NCBI GenBank assembly: GCA_035318925.1
Contig: DATHDS010000008.1
Location: forward strand, 1 to 64,000
Source of the DNA: VAXT01 sp035318925
GTDB lineage: Bacteria > Actinomycetota > Thermoleophilia > Gaiellales > Gaiellaceae
Direction: 5' to 3'
Length of the DNA: 64,000 nt
A program made the translations under genes and the position numbers. The stretch's first letter is position 1, and the number at the start of each line of letters is the position of its first letter. The notes under the pieces were generated by a model that was not told the DNA's origin, ran no database searches, and saw only the letters and a list, made by a program, of their open reading frames with translations. Positions 16,281 to 24,211 of the stretch are shown in pieces.

Positions 16281-17065
16281 CGGTCTCGCTCCGCATCTTC
16301 TTCATCGGCGGGCTCACCGCGTACCGCGGTCTCATCAACTGGCTCTCGCCCTGGATCTTCTTCCCGACCCTCGTCATCGCCCCGATCTTCCAGATCCTGC
16401 TGTTCGTCTACATCGGGCGGAACGCGGGCGTCCAGTCGGACAAGTTCTACGTGATCGGAAACGCCGTCCAGTACGCGTCGATCCCATGCCTTTTCGCGAT
16501 GACCCAGGCCATCTCGGGCGAGCGCTCCCAGCAGACGCTCACGTACATCCTTGTCACGCCTGCAGGGCGGTTGTCGCTGTTCCTCGGCCGCGCTCTGCCG
16601 GTGATCGCGAACGCGATGTTCGTCGCGGCGTTCTCGTTGCTGGTCTCGGGCCTCATCCTCGGCATCGACGTGCCGGTGTCCGCGTGGCCGGCGATCGCGC
16701 TCGTCATCTTCGTCGCGACCTTCTCCTGCACCGGGCTCGGCCTGATCTGCGCGGGCATCGGGCTCCGCGTCCGCGAGACGGCCGTGCTCAACAACATCAT
16801 CTTCGGGCTGCTCCTGATCTTCACCGGCGCGAACGTGCGCATCGCCGAGCTTCCGGGCTGGATGCAGGCCATCTCCTATCGGGTCCCGCTGACCCACGGG
16901 ATCGAAGCTGCGCGGCGCGTCGCGAACGGCGCGACGCTCGGCGACGTGTCCCGGCTGCTCGCGAGCGAAGCGGCGATCGGCGTCGTCTACACGTTCCTCG
17001 GCTACCAGGTTCTGCGCTTCATGGAGCGCGAGAGCCGCAAGCGGGCTTCCCTGCAGGTCGCATGA
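16277..17065 (+). CDS. ABC-2 type permease, pair 2, B-type
   Basis: 262 residues. The start MTVSLRIFFIGGLTAYRGLI and the segments IAPIFQILLFVYIGRNAG, TQAISGERSQQTLTYILV, FSCTGLGLICAGIGLRVRET and LLIFTGANVRIAELPGWM match the other B-type copies closely. The ATG at 16277 overlaps the preceding stop by 4 bp. About six hydrophobic helices; no catalytic domain. Confidence 0.9.
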   Translation: MTVSLRIFFIGGLTAYRGLINWLSPWIFFPTLVIAPIFQILLFVYIGRNAGVQSDKFYVIGNAVQYASIPCLFAMTQAISGERSQQTLTYILVTPAGRLSLFLGRALPVIANAMFVAAFSLLVSGLILGIDVPVSAWPAIALVIFVATFSCTGLGLICAGIGLRVRETAVLNNIIFGLLLIFTGANVRIAELPGWMQAISYRVPLTHGIEAARRVANGATLGDVSRLLASEAAIGVVYTFLGYQVLRFMERESRKRASLQVA

Positions 17066-17835
17066 GACGCGCCCTCCGCCTCTTCTACACGGGTTGGTTC
17101 TTCAACGTGAAGCAGTTGACCCTGTCGGGGTTCTTCATCCTCAGCACCGCCGTTTTGCCGGTCTTCTACGCGACGATCGCGTACTACATGTTCCGCACCG
17201 GCGGGCGGCCCGGGTCGCTCCTCTACGTCTCGCTCGGGGCGGGGATGATGGGCATCTGGTCGTCGACGCTCTTCGGCTCCGGCGGTCTCATCCAGTGGCA
17301 GCGCTGGCAGGGGACGCTCGAATACGCGATCGGCGTGCCGACGCCGCTCATCCTCGTCGTCTTGCCGATGACGATCGCGACGGCCTCGGTCGGCCTCTAC
17401 TCCGTGACGACGACGCTCCTCTGGGGCTGGCTCTTCTTCGACGTGCCGTTTCACCTTGCCCACCCGGTGTGGTTCGCCGTCGCGCTGCCGGCAGCCGTGG
17501 TCACGCTCGGGTTGATGGGCCTCGTGCTGGCGTCGACGTTCGTGCTCGCGCGGAACGCAAACTCGTTCTCGAATCTCCTGGAGTACCCGGTGTGGCTCGT
17601 CACCGGGCTCCTCGTCGGGATCTCGCTCCTGCCCGGTTGGACGCGCCCGATCTCGTGGGTGCTCGCGCCGACCTGGGGGATTCGCGGGATCCGCGAGGCG
17701 GCGCTCGGGGGCGGGCCGGGCATCGCGATCGCCGTCTGCGCCGGGCTCGGTGCGGTCTACCTCGTGATCGGGATCTTCACGCTCCGCTACTTCGAGCGGC
17801 TCGCCCGGGAGCGGGCGACGCTGGCGCTTCGATGA
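17062..17835 (+). CDS. ABC-2 type permease, pair 3, A-type
   Basis: 257 residues. It keeps the A-type frame (NVKQLTLSGFF, YATIAYYMFRTGGRPGS, VSLGAGMMGIWSSTLFGSGG, LLEYPVWLVTG and ISWVLAPTWGIRGIREAALG). It is the most diverged of the three A-type copies: the QRERW motif is changed to QWQRW and the GFLVPLA motif to GLLVGIS. The ATG at 17062 overlaps the previous stop by 4 bp and the end overlaps the next start by 4 bp. Confidence 0.9.
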   Translation: MRRALRLFYTGWFFNVKQLTLSGFFILSTAVLPVFYATIAYYMFRTGGRPGSLLYVSLGAGMMGIWSSTLFGSGGLIQWQRWQGTLEYAIGVPTPLILVVLPMTIATASVGLYSVTTTLLWGWLFFDVPFHLAHPVWFAVALPAAVVTLGLMGLVLASTFVLARNANSFSNLLEYPVWLVTGLLVGISLLPGWTRPISWVLAPTWGIRGIREAALGGGPGIAIAVCAGLGAVYLVIGIFTLRYFERLARERATLALR

Positions 17836-18617
17836 ACTCGATCCGCGTCTTCTTCATCGGCGGCTATCTCGCCTACCGGGGGCTCTTCAACTGGATCCAC
17901 TGGTCGATCTACGTCCCAACGATGCTCGGCGGGCCGCTGTTCCAGATCCTGTTCTTCGCCTACATCGGGCGCTACGCGAAGCTGCGATCGGACGAGTTCT
18001 TCGTCGTCGGGAACGCGGTGCAGATCTCGGCGATGGGCGGGATCTTCGGGATGGCGATGACGATCGGCGGCGAGCGCTGGACGCAGACGCTGTCCTCGAT
18101 CCTCGCCACGCCGGCGAACCGGTTCGCCCTCTTCCTCGGCCGCGCGCTGCCGAACATCGCGAACGGGATCCTCGTGTCGGCGTTCGGCTTCCTCGTCGGC
18201 TGGCTGCTCCTCGACTTCTCGTTGACGCCCTCGGAGATCCCGGCGATCGCTCTCATCGTTGTCGTGAGCTCGTTCGCCTGCACGTCGTTCGGGATGATGA
18301 TCGGAGCCGTCGGGTTGCGAACGCGCGACGTCTTCTTCCTCGCGAACCTCGTGATCTTCATCTTCCTACTCTTCTGCGGGGTCAACGTGCCGGTCGACTC
18401 GCTTCCGGGCTGGGCCCAGGCGATCGGCCGCGTGCTGCCGCTGACCCACGGGATCGACGCCGCGCGCCAGATCGCCGCCGGCGCGTCGCTGGGACACGTC
18501 TCCGGGCTCGTGCAGACGGAGGCCGCGATCGGCGTCTTGTACACGGCCTTCGCCTACGCGCTGTTCAGGTTCTTCGAGTCCTCGAGCCGCCGCGCCGCGG
18601 CGCTCGAAACGATGTAG
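17832..18617 (+). CDS. ABC-2 type permease, pair 3, B-type
   Basis: 261 residues, the last gene of the exporter operon. The start MNSIRVFFIGGYLAYRGLFN and the segments GGPLFQILFFAYIGRYAK, TIGGERWTQTLSSILATPAN, FACTSFGMMIGAVGLRTRD and FLLFCGVNVPVDSLPGWAQA show the B-type family. Divergence from the other two B copies parallels the divergence of its A partner, as expected if whole A-B pairs were duplicated. Confidence 0.9.
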   Translation: MNSIRVFFIGGYLAYRGLFNWIHWSIYVPTMLGGPLFQILFFAYIGRYAKLRSDEFFVVGNAVQISAMGGIFGMAMTIGGERWTQTLSSILATPANRFALFLGRALPNIANGILVSAFGFLVGWLLLDFSLTPSEIPAIALIVVVSSFACTSFGMMIGAVGLRTRDVFFLANLVIFIFLLFCGVNVPVDSLPGWAQAIGRVLPLTHGIDAARQIAAGASLGHVSGLVQTEAAIGVLYTAFAYALFRFFESSSRRAAALETM

Positions 18618-18635
18618 GTCGGTTACCGTTCAGGG

Positions 18636-18821
18636 GTGGACGACGAGACAAGTCGCGCCGCCGCCCGTCTCGATCGGGTCGCAGAAGGCATCCAGATGGG
18701 GATGGCCGTCCTTGTAGGTTTGCTGGTTGCTTTTGTGGCCTCGATGACCCTCCTGTACGTCCTTTTCGGCTGGCTCTTAGGAGTGCTTTTCGGTGTAGAC
18801 GGGTCGGACGGGTCGGACTAG
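18636..18821 (+). CDS. small single- or double-pass membrane protein
   Basis: 61 residues from GTG 18636: a charged N-terminus (MDDETSRAAARLDRVAEGIQ), a long hydrophobic stretch that can form two short or one long helix (MGMAVLVGLLVAFVASMTLL, YVLFGWLLGVLFG), and a repeated GSD end. It begins 18 bp after the last permease in the same direction, so it may belong to that operon. RBS support is poor (GGGG directly before the start). Function unknown. Confidence 0.5.
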   Translation: MDDETSRAAARLDRVAEGIQMGMAVLVGLLVAFVASMTLLYVLFGWLLGVLFGVDGSDGSD

Positions 18822-18881
18822 TAGGGACCGAGGTATCTCGAGCGGAGGCGAACGACTAGCGAATCGTGCGTCCTTGCTCTA

Positions 18882-19490
18882 CTAGGGACCCAGAGCCGCA
18901 TTTCGCGCCGCCGGGAGCTCGGCCCGGACCTGCCGTACACGGGCGCCGCCGATGAGCGCGAAGGCCCAGATCCGAATGCGCGGCTCGTTCGGAGCCGGCT
19001 CGACGTGCTCGGTCGTCATCAGATCGTTGCCGCCGACGAGGCCGAACCCGTGCAGCTCGACGTCGATGCCCGCGGGCACGATCGCAGTCAGCGCTCCAAT
19101 CACGGAGAAGGAGACGATGCGCACGTCCGCGTCGCCGATCACCGCCTGGCGAAAGTCGAAGTCGGGGGCTCCGAGCAGACTGAAGCCGAACAGTCGACGT
19201 GCCACCCGCCAGGGGCCGCGCCGTTGCACCGATCCGATCAGGGTGATGAGCCACGAGCGGCGCGCTATTCGCGGCTCGCCTTCTCGCGCGACGGGTAGGT
19301 CACGCAGAACCGCAGCGAGCTCGTGATCGTCGCGAACGCGGTAGAGCTCGTCGAGCCGGGCGGAGAACTCCTCGAGCGTCAGCCGCCCGTGGACGCAGTG
19401 CTCGCGGAGCACCGTTGCCGCTCGATCGCGATCGGCATCGCCGACTCGGAGAGCCGGTGCGTTTCCGCCGTCGGACGGTTCTTCTGGCAC
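18882..19490 (-). CDS. DUF1707 / LiaF-like envelope protein
   Basis: 202 residues. The N-terminal ~55 residues are a DUF1707 domain (LRVGDADRDRAATVLREHCV, HGRLTLEEFSARLDELYRVR), a short domain common in actinobacterial membrane-associated proteins. The C-terminal half (VIGDADVRIVSFSVIGALTA, IVPAGIDVELHGFGLVGGND) has the beta-helix-like pattern of LiaF/cell-wall-active-antibiotic response proteins. It starts at GTG 19490 and is divergent from a LiaS-like kinase gene, sharing a ~100-bp control region. The role as a modulator of that kinase is inferred from LiaF biology in Firmicutes. Confidence 0.8.
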   Translation of the reverse strand: MPEEPSDGGNAPALRVGDADRDRAATVLREHCVHGRLTLEEFSARLDELYRVRDDHELAAVLRDLPVAREGEPRIARRSWLITLIGSVQRRGPWRVARRLFGFSLLGAPDFDFRQAVIGDADVRIVSFSVIGALTAIVPAGIDVELHGFGLVGGNDLMTTEHVEPAPNEPRIRIWAFALIGGARVRQVRAELPAARNAALGP

Positions 19491-19516
19491 GCACCGAAAT
19501 CTACTGACCTGGTACT

Positions 19517-19526
19517 GATCGGCTGA
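19517..19526. promoter_or_regulatory. half-site resembling the kinase-region operator
   Basis: The string GATCGGCTGA repeats the right half of the palindromic motif found at 19544-19559 and 21391-21436. It lies in the divergent region between the LiaF-like and LiaS-like genes. Weak on its own. Confidence 0.35.
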
Positions 19527-19543
19527 TATTCGGCGCCCTCGGA

Positions 19544-19559
19544 TCGGCCGATTGGCTGA
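19544..19559. promoter_or_regulatory. candidate operator (TCGGCCGATTGGCTGA)
   Basis: A 16-bp imperfect palindrome fitting TCRGCCRRYYGGCYGA. Two more tandem copies occur at 21391-21436 upstream of the membrane-protein gene. It lies 35 bp before the preferred kinase start at 19594 and overlaps a TTG start that would otherwise be possible, which argues for the later start. The likely binder is the NarL-family regulator encoded at 20724. Confidence 0.5.
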
Positions 19560-19593
19560 TGACAGAGACGCCGCACAGGTTTACCTTCAGATC

Positions 19594-20727
19594 GTGCGCC
19601 CGCAACTCGCTCGGCTCCGCCGCTTCGGCCCTGACCCGTTGAAGCTCGATCGGGCCCTCGCCGCTCTGCTCGCGATCGGGGCAGAGCTCGAGGTCTGGCT
19701 CGGGAACGGCGCGGCCCACGAGCGGCTCGTTGCCGCGGTCATCGGGCTAGCCGTACCGGCGACAGTCGCAATCCGGCGGCTGTTTCCCACAACTGCGGGC
19801 GTCGTTGCCGCATCGCTCATGGCCGTCGAGCTCAGCTTCTGGGGTGATCCGCAGGTCGTCAGCAACGCGATCGCCTCCTTCTGTTCCCTCTACGGGCTCG
19901 CGGTCTGGGCTCGGCCCCGCGGGTTTGCACTTGGCGCCGCGGCCGTGCCGGTGGCCGACCTCGCCGCGAGTGCCGGCCCGAAAACGAACCTGCACAACAG
20001 CGTGCCCTTCGCAGTCGTCACGCCTCTAGCCCTGTTTCTCGTGCGCCGTGTCGTCCTCGAGCGCGAGCAACGCGCCGAGCTCGCAGAGCGCGAGCGGGAC
20101 GTGTCCGCACGCGAGGCCGTCGCCGGGGAGCGAGCTCGGATCGCACGCGAGCTCCATGACTTGATCGCCCACCATGTCTCGATGATCGTCGTACAGGCCG
20201 GCGCCGAGCGCCGTGTGCTCGATGGCGCCGACGCCTCGACGCTCGAGGCGCTGGAGTCGATCGAGCAGATCGGGCGGAGCGCGCTCACCGAGATGCGCCG
20301 CCTGGTCGGAATGCTGCGAGCGGACGCCGACGATCCGCTCACCCCACAACCTGGGCTCGACGACGTGCCCAGGCTCGTCACGCAGATGCGCGAGGCCGGT
20401 CTTCCCGTCGAACTGCGCGTCGACGGCGAGCCTCGGAAGCTTGCCGTCGGCGTCGAGCTGTCGGCCTACCGAATCGTCCAAGAGGCGCTGACGAACGCTC
20501 TCAAGCACGCCGGCGAGGCGCGCGCGACCGTCCACATCCACTACGGCGCCGACTCGCTCGAGCTCGAGATCGTCGACAACGGCGCGGGAGAGACCGTCTC
20601 ATCGTCCCGTGGCGGGCATGGTCTCGTCGGGATGCACGAGCGCGTTGCCCTCTACGGCGGCCGCCTGGATGCGAGCCGCCGGGCAGGCGGCGGCTTCGCC
20701 GTCCACGCGCTGCTCCCGATCAGATGA
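19594..20727 (+). CDS. sensor histidine kinase, NarL/LiaS/DesK type
   Basis: 377 residues from GTG 19594. The N-terminal half has about five hydrophobic segments and little periplasmic sequence, as in intramembrane-sensing kinases. Then comes a HisKA_3 dimerisation domain with the phospho-acceptor in ARELHDLIAHHVSM, the N-box EALTNALKHAGEA, the G-boxes DNGAGE and GGHGLVGMHERVALYGG. It overlaps the response regulator start by 4 bp. The neighbouring LiaF-like gene suggests envelope stress sensing. A TTG at 19552 is an alternative start. Confidence 0.92.
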   Translation: MRPQLARLRRFGPDPLKLDRALAALLAIGAELEVWLGNGAAHERLVAAVIGLAVPATVAIRRLFPTTAGVVAASLMAVELSFWGDPQVVSNAIASFCSLYGLAVWARPRGFALGAAAVPVADLAASAGPKTNLHNSVPFAVVTPLALFLVRRVVLEREQRAELAERERDVSAREAVAGERARIARELHDLIAHHVSMIVVQAGAERRVLDGADASTLEALESIEQIGRSALTEMRRLVGMLRADADDPLTPQPGLDDVPRLVTQMREAGLPVELRVDGEPRKLAVGVELSAYRIVQEALTNALKHAGEARATVHIHYGADSLELEIVDNGAGETVSSSRGGHGLVGMHERVALYGGRLDASRRAGGGFAVHALLPIR

Positions 20728-21413
20728 CGACGATCCTGATCGCAGACGACCAGGCGCTCGTCCGCGTCGGGCTGCGCAAGATCCTCGAGAACGAGCCCGA
20801 CATGACGGTCGTCGGAGAAGCCGGCGACGGGGAGGACGCCGTCGAGGCGGTAGCCAGGCTGCGTCCCGACGTCGTGCTGATGGACATCCGGATGCCGGTG
20901 CGCGACGGGATCGAGGCGACCAGGCGCATCGTCGGGGCGCAGCCGGGCACGTGGGTACTGATCCTGACGACATTCGGGCTGGACAGCTACGTCTACGACG
21001 CGCTTCGCGCCGGCGCGAGCGGCTTCATGCTCAAGGACGCGCCGCCGGAGGAGATCGTGGCCGCCGTCCGGATCATCGCCAGCGGCGAGGCGCTGCTCGC
21101 ACCGTCTGTTACCCGTGCAGTGATCGAAGAGTTCGCGCGCCGGCCCGCCGCCACGGCCCCCGCTCTGCCGCCCGCCGTCGAAGAACTGACGCCACGGGAG
21201 CTGGAGGTCCTCGACCTGCTCGCCGGCGGACTCTCCAACCCTGAGATCTGCGAGCGGCTCGTCATCAGCCAGGCAACGGCCAAGACGCACGTCGCTCGCA
21301 TTCTCCAGAAGCTCGGCCTCCGCGACCGCGTACAAGCGGTGATCTACGCCTACGAGACCGGCCTGATCGTGCCCGGCTCCGCGGTGTCGGTCGAAGATCG
21401 GCCAACCGGCTGA
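20724..21413 (+). CDS. response regulator, NarL/LiaR family
   Basis: 229 residues. The receiver domain has the acidic pair DD near the start (TILIADDQALVRVGLRKILE), the phospho-acceptor Asp in PDVVLMDIRMP, the conserved Thr in VLILTTFG and the Lys in GFMLKDAPPEE. The C-terminal LuxR-type helix-turn-helix runs LTPRELEVLDLLAGGLSNPE to SQATAKTHVARILQKL. It is cotranscribed with the kinase (ATGA overlap). Its stop codon lies within the first of two tandem copies of a palindromic motif that is probably its binding site. Confidence 0.94.
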   Translation: MTTILIADDQALVRVGLRKILENEPDMTVVGEAGDGEDAVEAVARLRPDVVLMDIRMPVRDGIEATRRIVGAQPGTWVLILTTFGLDSYVYDALRAGASGFMLKDAPPEEIVAAVRIIASGEALLAPSVTRAVIEEFARRPAATAPALPPAVEELTPRELEVLDLLAGGLSNPEICERLVISQATAKTHVARILQKLGLRDRVQAVIYAYETGLIVPGSAVSVEDRPTG

Positions 21414-21436
21414 TCGAAGATGGGCCGACCGGCCGA
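21391..21436. promoter_or_regulatory. two tandem 23-bp repeats, candidate response-regulator sites
   Basis: Copies at 21391-21413 and 21414-21436 match at 20 of 23 positions, and both contain TCRGCCRRYYGGCYGA-type palindromes on the pattern GGCC-RAYC-GGCY. They lie 59-104 bp upstream of the membrane-protein ATG at 21495, an activator-like position. A 23-bp period is about two helical turns, so two dimers could bind on one face. Confidence 0.6.
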
Positions 21437-21494
21437 CGACACCGCGGCCGCAGCTCCCTACCGTGTGTCGTGCCAACGACGACTGGAGGAACTG

Positions 21495-21884
21495 ATGGCC
21501 GCTGCACGGAAAACCGCAGATTCGATCGCCCGCGACCCGCGCCGCCTGCTCGCGGCGCTCGCGCTACTCCTCGGGCTCGGCGAGCTGGGGGACGCGTTCT
21601 TCGTCAGCTTCCCGCCAGGTCCCGCCGTCTTCGGGGCGCTGCTCCTCGTGGGCGCCTTCTGGATCAGGCGAGGCGGCATCGGCGGGCCCGCCTTCGTCGC
21701 CGCACTGTTCGTTTTCGAGATCGCAAATGCTCCCTTCTGGCCGCGGACGAGCGTCGCCGACTGGATCACGTCAATCGCGTACCCCGGCGTCGCACTCACG
21801 GGTCTCGTCGTTGCCCTCGCCGTGATCCAGCGCTTCTTCGGCGCGCGGAAAGCCACGACTACGGCGGCACGGCTCGAAGCGTGA
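21495..21884 (+). CDS. small membrane protein, candidate target of the LiaSR-like system
   Basis: 129 residues with about four hydrophobic helices (LLAALALLLGLGELGDAFFV, AVFGALLLVGAFWI, GPAFVAALFVFEIAN and GVALTGLVVALAVIQRFFG) and short charged ends. The ATG at 21495 has a very good RBS (GGAGGA, 4-nt spacer); a longer in-frame extension upstream is not needed. No family is recognised. Its upstream region carries two tandem copies of the motif also found before the kinase gene, which suggests control by the adjacent response regulator. Confidence 0.75.
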   Translation: MAAARKTADSIARDPRRLLAALALLLGLGELGDAFFVSFPPGPAVFGALLLVGAFWIRRGGIGGPAFVAALFVFEIANAPFWPRTSVADWITSIAYPGVALTGLVVALAVIQRFFGARKATTTAARLEA

Positions 21885-21907
21885 GCTCGGCCACTCGCCT
21901 CGTCGAC

Positions 21908-22702
21908 TCAGCGGCGGCGCTTGACGGTGACGGTGAATCTTTTCTTGGCAGCGTTTCCGCTCGAGTCGGTCGCGGAGCAGGTGACCCTCGTGCGCCCGAT
22001 CTTGAATCTGCTGCCCGAGCGGGGTTTGCACTTGACGGGAACCGGGCCGTGGCCCTCGTCTGTGGCCATCACCGTGTAGGTGACTCGGACGAACTTTGCC
22101 TTCCTCGGCGCCAGCACTCTCTTCGAGATCGCGCCGCTCAGCACGGGAGGAGTCACGTCGAACTCCAGCCCGGGAACAGTCAAGCTCCCGTCGAACGTGT
22201 CCGACTCCCGATTCGTCGTCCCGGGGCCGCCTCTCGTCAGAACGGTGCCGGTGCCCGAGGCGCCTGCATACATCCCCGAGCCACCGGTCACCGTGAAGAC
22301 TTGTGTTGCCTGAAGAATGCCGGTGGTCGACCGCACACAGTCTCCTTGCTGGCGGAGCGAGAGGTCGATCTCGCCCTTGTCCCGAACGGTGAGGACGGGC
22401 ATCGAATGCCAGTGCTCGCAGTCCGAGTCGGCGTCCTCGACGAAGTTGAAGTTCTGTTCCGAGACCACGCCAAGCCCGGGGACCACGCCTTGGGTCAAGC
22501 TCTCGAAGCACGCCGTCCCGTCGGGTGTTCCTGCCGGGCACTCAACCTGCCCTACGCGCCCGTTCAGCAGGGCGTGCGAGAGCACAAGGGTTCCTGCCTT
22601 TCGCGTGCCGCCGGCAGGCGCGCTCGCCTGGGCGGAGTCGCTGAGCGCCCCGACGAAGAGGGCAGAGAGGACGACGAGCATGGTGAGTGTCGTTTTTCGC
22701 AT
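21908..22702 (-). CDS. secreted protein with C-terminal HYR-like domain
   Basis: 264 residues. A signal peptide (MRKTTLTMLVVLSALFVGAL, SDSAQASA) is followed by an allene-oxide-cyclase-like/beta-barrel-looking region containing NFNFVEDADSDCEHWHSMPV, QVFTVTGGSGMYAGASGTGT and paired cysteines. The end is an HYR/Ig-like domain (FDVTPPVLSGAISKRV, VTYTVMATDEGHGPVPVKC, RTRVTCSATDSSGNAAKKRF). HYR-type domains mediate adhesion or act as spacers on surface proteins. It is followed by FKBP upstream in the same direction with a 5-bp gap. Exact function unknown. Confidence 0.75.
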   Translation of the reverse strand: MRKTTLTMLVVLSALFVGALSDSAQASAPAGGTRKAGTLVLSHALLNGRVGQVECPAGTPDGTACFESLTQGVVPGLGVVSEQNFNFVEDADSDCEHWHSMPVLTVRDKGEIDLSLRQQGDCVRSTTGILQATQVFTVTGGSGMYAGASGTGTVLTRGGPGTTNRESDTFDGSLTVPGLEFDVTPPVLSGAISKRVLAPRKAKFVRVTYTVMATDEGHGPVPVKCKPRSGSRFKIGRTRVTCSATDSSGNAAKKRFTVTVKRRR

Positions 22703-22707
22703 GCCGG

Positions 22708-23085
22708 CTAGTCGACGGAGAGCAGGTCGACGACGAACACGAGCGGCTCGTGCGGCTTGATCGCCCCGCCGGCCCCGCGCGCGCCGTACGCCATCGCGGA
22801 CGGAATCGTGAGCCTACGACGCCCGCCGACTTTCATGCCCGCGACGCCGGCATCCCAGCCGGGGATGACCTGGCCCGCGCCGAGCTTGAACTCGAACGGC
22901 TGCCCGCGGTTCCACGATGCGTCGAACTCCTCGCCGGAGGAGAACGCGACCCCGACGTAGTGCACCGAGACCTTCGTGCCCTTCGTCGCTTCGTCTCCCT
23001 CACCGACGGTGATCTCATCAACAACGAGCTCGAAGGGGATGTCGCCCTCCGGCTTCTCGATCTCTGGCCGTTCAAGTTCCGTCAA
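22708..23085 (-). CDS. FKBP-type peptidyl-prolyl cis-trans isomerase
   Basis: 125 residues forming one FKBP domain: TKVSVHYVGVAFSSGEEFDA, SWNRGQPFEFKLGAGQVIPG, WDAGVAGMKVGGRRRLTIP, AMAYGARGAGGAI and VFVVDLLSVD. The residues lining the FK506/proline pocket (Tyr, Phe, Asp, Val-Ile, Trp, Tyr, Phe) are present. No signal peptide is seen, so it is probably cytoplasmic. It assists folding by isomerising X-Pro bonds. Confidence 0.95.
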   Translation of the reverse strand: MTELERPEIEKPEGDIPFELVVDEITVGEGDEATKGTKVSVHYVGVAFSSGEEFDASWNRGQPFEFKLGAGQVIPGWDAGVAGMKVGGRRRLTIPSAMAYGARGAGGAIKPHEPLVFVVDLLSVD

Positions 23086-23153
23086 GGGTCCCTCCGGTTA
23101 GCTCGCGCCCGCGTTCAGACGCAGCGTATCCCTATCCTGCTCGCCGACCAACC

Positions 23154-23507
23154 GTGGTGACGATCGACGAGGTTCGCGCGTTTGCGATCACGCTTCCCCG
23201 CAGCAGCGAGGGGCTCGTACGCGGCCGGGTGAAGTTCCGAATCGGCCGGATCGTCTATCTCTCCCTCGCACGCGACGGCTCGACGATGGGCTTCGCGTTC
23301 CCGAAGGAGCTCCGCGACGCGCTCGTCGAGTCGGAGCACGAGAAGTTCTCGCTGCCGAGTGAGCACGACCTCCGCTACCACTGGGTCCACGTCCGACTCG
23401 ACGCCATCGACGCCGACGAGATGCGCGAGCTCGTCGAGGACGCCTGGGCTTTTTGCGTGCCGAAGCGCGTAGCCGAGGAATACGCCGCGTCGCGCGGCTA
23501 CTCCTAA
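23154..23507 (+). CDS. MmcQ/YjbR family protein
   Basis: 117 residues with the YjbR fold pattern: ITIDEVRAF-type start (VTIDEVRAFAITLPRSSEGL), GRVKFRIGRIVYLSLARDGS, MGFAFPKELRDALVE, then HWVHVRLDAIDADEMRELVE and DAWAFCVPKRV. These are cyanobacteria-to-actinobacteria-wide DNA-binding-like proteins without a settled role. The start is GTG 23154 (a second GTG follows directly). It is divergent from the FKBP gene across a ~68-bp gap. Confidence 0.85.
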   Translation: MVTIDEVRAFAITLPRSSEGLVRGRVKFRIGRIVYLSLARDGSTMGFAFPKELRDALVESEHEKFSLPSEHDLRYHWVHVRLDAIDADEMRELVEDAWAFCVPKRVAEEYAASRGYS

Positions 23508-23604
23508 CCATCGCCGCTCCGCGCCGCGGCTGGACAGCGTTTGACACTCTCCGCGCAACGGCTAAGAATGGCTCCGCTCATTTCGCCGGGAAAGGGAGGC
23601 CGAT

Positions 23605-24207
23605 ATGTCCTGGAACCTCAAGGGGAGCTACGTCGAGACCTGCTCGTGCGAGTTGATGTGCCCCTGCAACCTCTCGCTCGACCACGGCGCGACCTACGAC
23701 TTCTGTCGCGTCACGCTCGTCTTCAACATTCACGAAGGGGAGATCGAAGGCACGGATGTCGGCGGCATCAAGGTCGCCGCGATCGCGGACACCCCGAAGG
23801 TCATGACCGAGGGCAACTGGCGCCTTGGCATGTTCATCGACGAGCAGGCTACTGACGAGCAGGCGGACAAGCTCACGGCCGTCTTCGGCGGTCAGCTTGG
23901 AGGGCCCATGGCGGCCCTCACTCCGCTCGTCGGCGAGATGTTGGGCGTCGAGCGCGTGCCGATCGACGTCGTGGACGACGGACTGCGACACAGCGTCCGC
24001 ATCGGGGACGCGATCGACTTCGAGATCGAGGACATCGTGCCGTTCGGGGTCGAGACGGGCCAGCCGGTTCGATTCGACGGCATGTTCCACCCGGTGGGGT
24101 CGAACCTCACGATGGCGGAGGCGAAACGCTCGCGGATCAGCGCCTTCGGCATCGAGTACGAGGGCAAGACGGCTCTCTCGACGTCCGAGTTCTCCTGGGC
24201 CGCCTAG
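23605..24207 (+). CDS. DUF1326 protein
   Basis: 200 residues with the DUF1326 hallmark Cys-rich start GSYVETCSCELMCPCNLSLD, FCRVTLVFNIHEGEIEGTDV, and later EGNWRLGMFIDEQATDEQAD and LTAVFGGQLGGPMAALTPL. The Cys cluster (CSC..CPC) could bind metal. AGGGAGG precedes the ATG. The next gene, 4 bp on, encodes a DUF2182 membrane protein; this pair is often seen together, which suggests a shared, still unknown role, possibly with metal. Confidence 0.88.
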   Translation: MSWNLKGSYVETCSCELMCPCNLSLDHGATYDFCRVTLVFNIHEGEIEGTDVGGIKVAAIADTPKVMTEGNWRLGMFIDEQATDEQADKLTAVFGGQLGGPMAALTPLVGEMLGVERVPIDVVDDGLRHSVRIGDAIDFEIEDIVPFGVETGQPVRFDGMFHPVGSNLTMAEAKRSRISAFGIEYEGKTALSTSEFSWAA

Positions 24208-24211
24208 GCGC

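Noticed and set aside
18851..18863. 13-bp string AACGACTAGCGAA identical to part of the IS left end (28845-28857)
   Set aside because: There is no matching right end, transposase remnant or target duplication nearby, so chance similarity or an undetectable trace is as likely.
19552..19593. TTG start for the LiaS-like kinase
   Set aside because: It overlaps the candidate operator at 19544-19559 and adds 14 residues without family support; the GTG at 19594 is preferred, though not proven.
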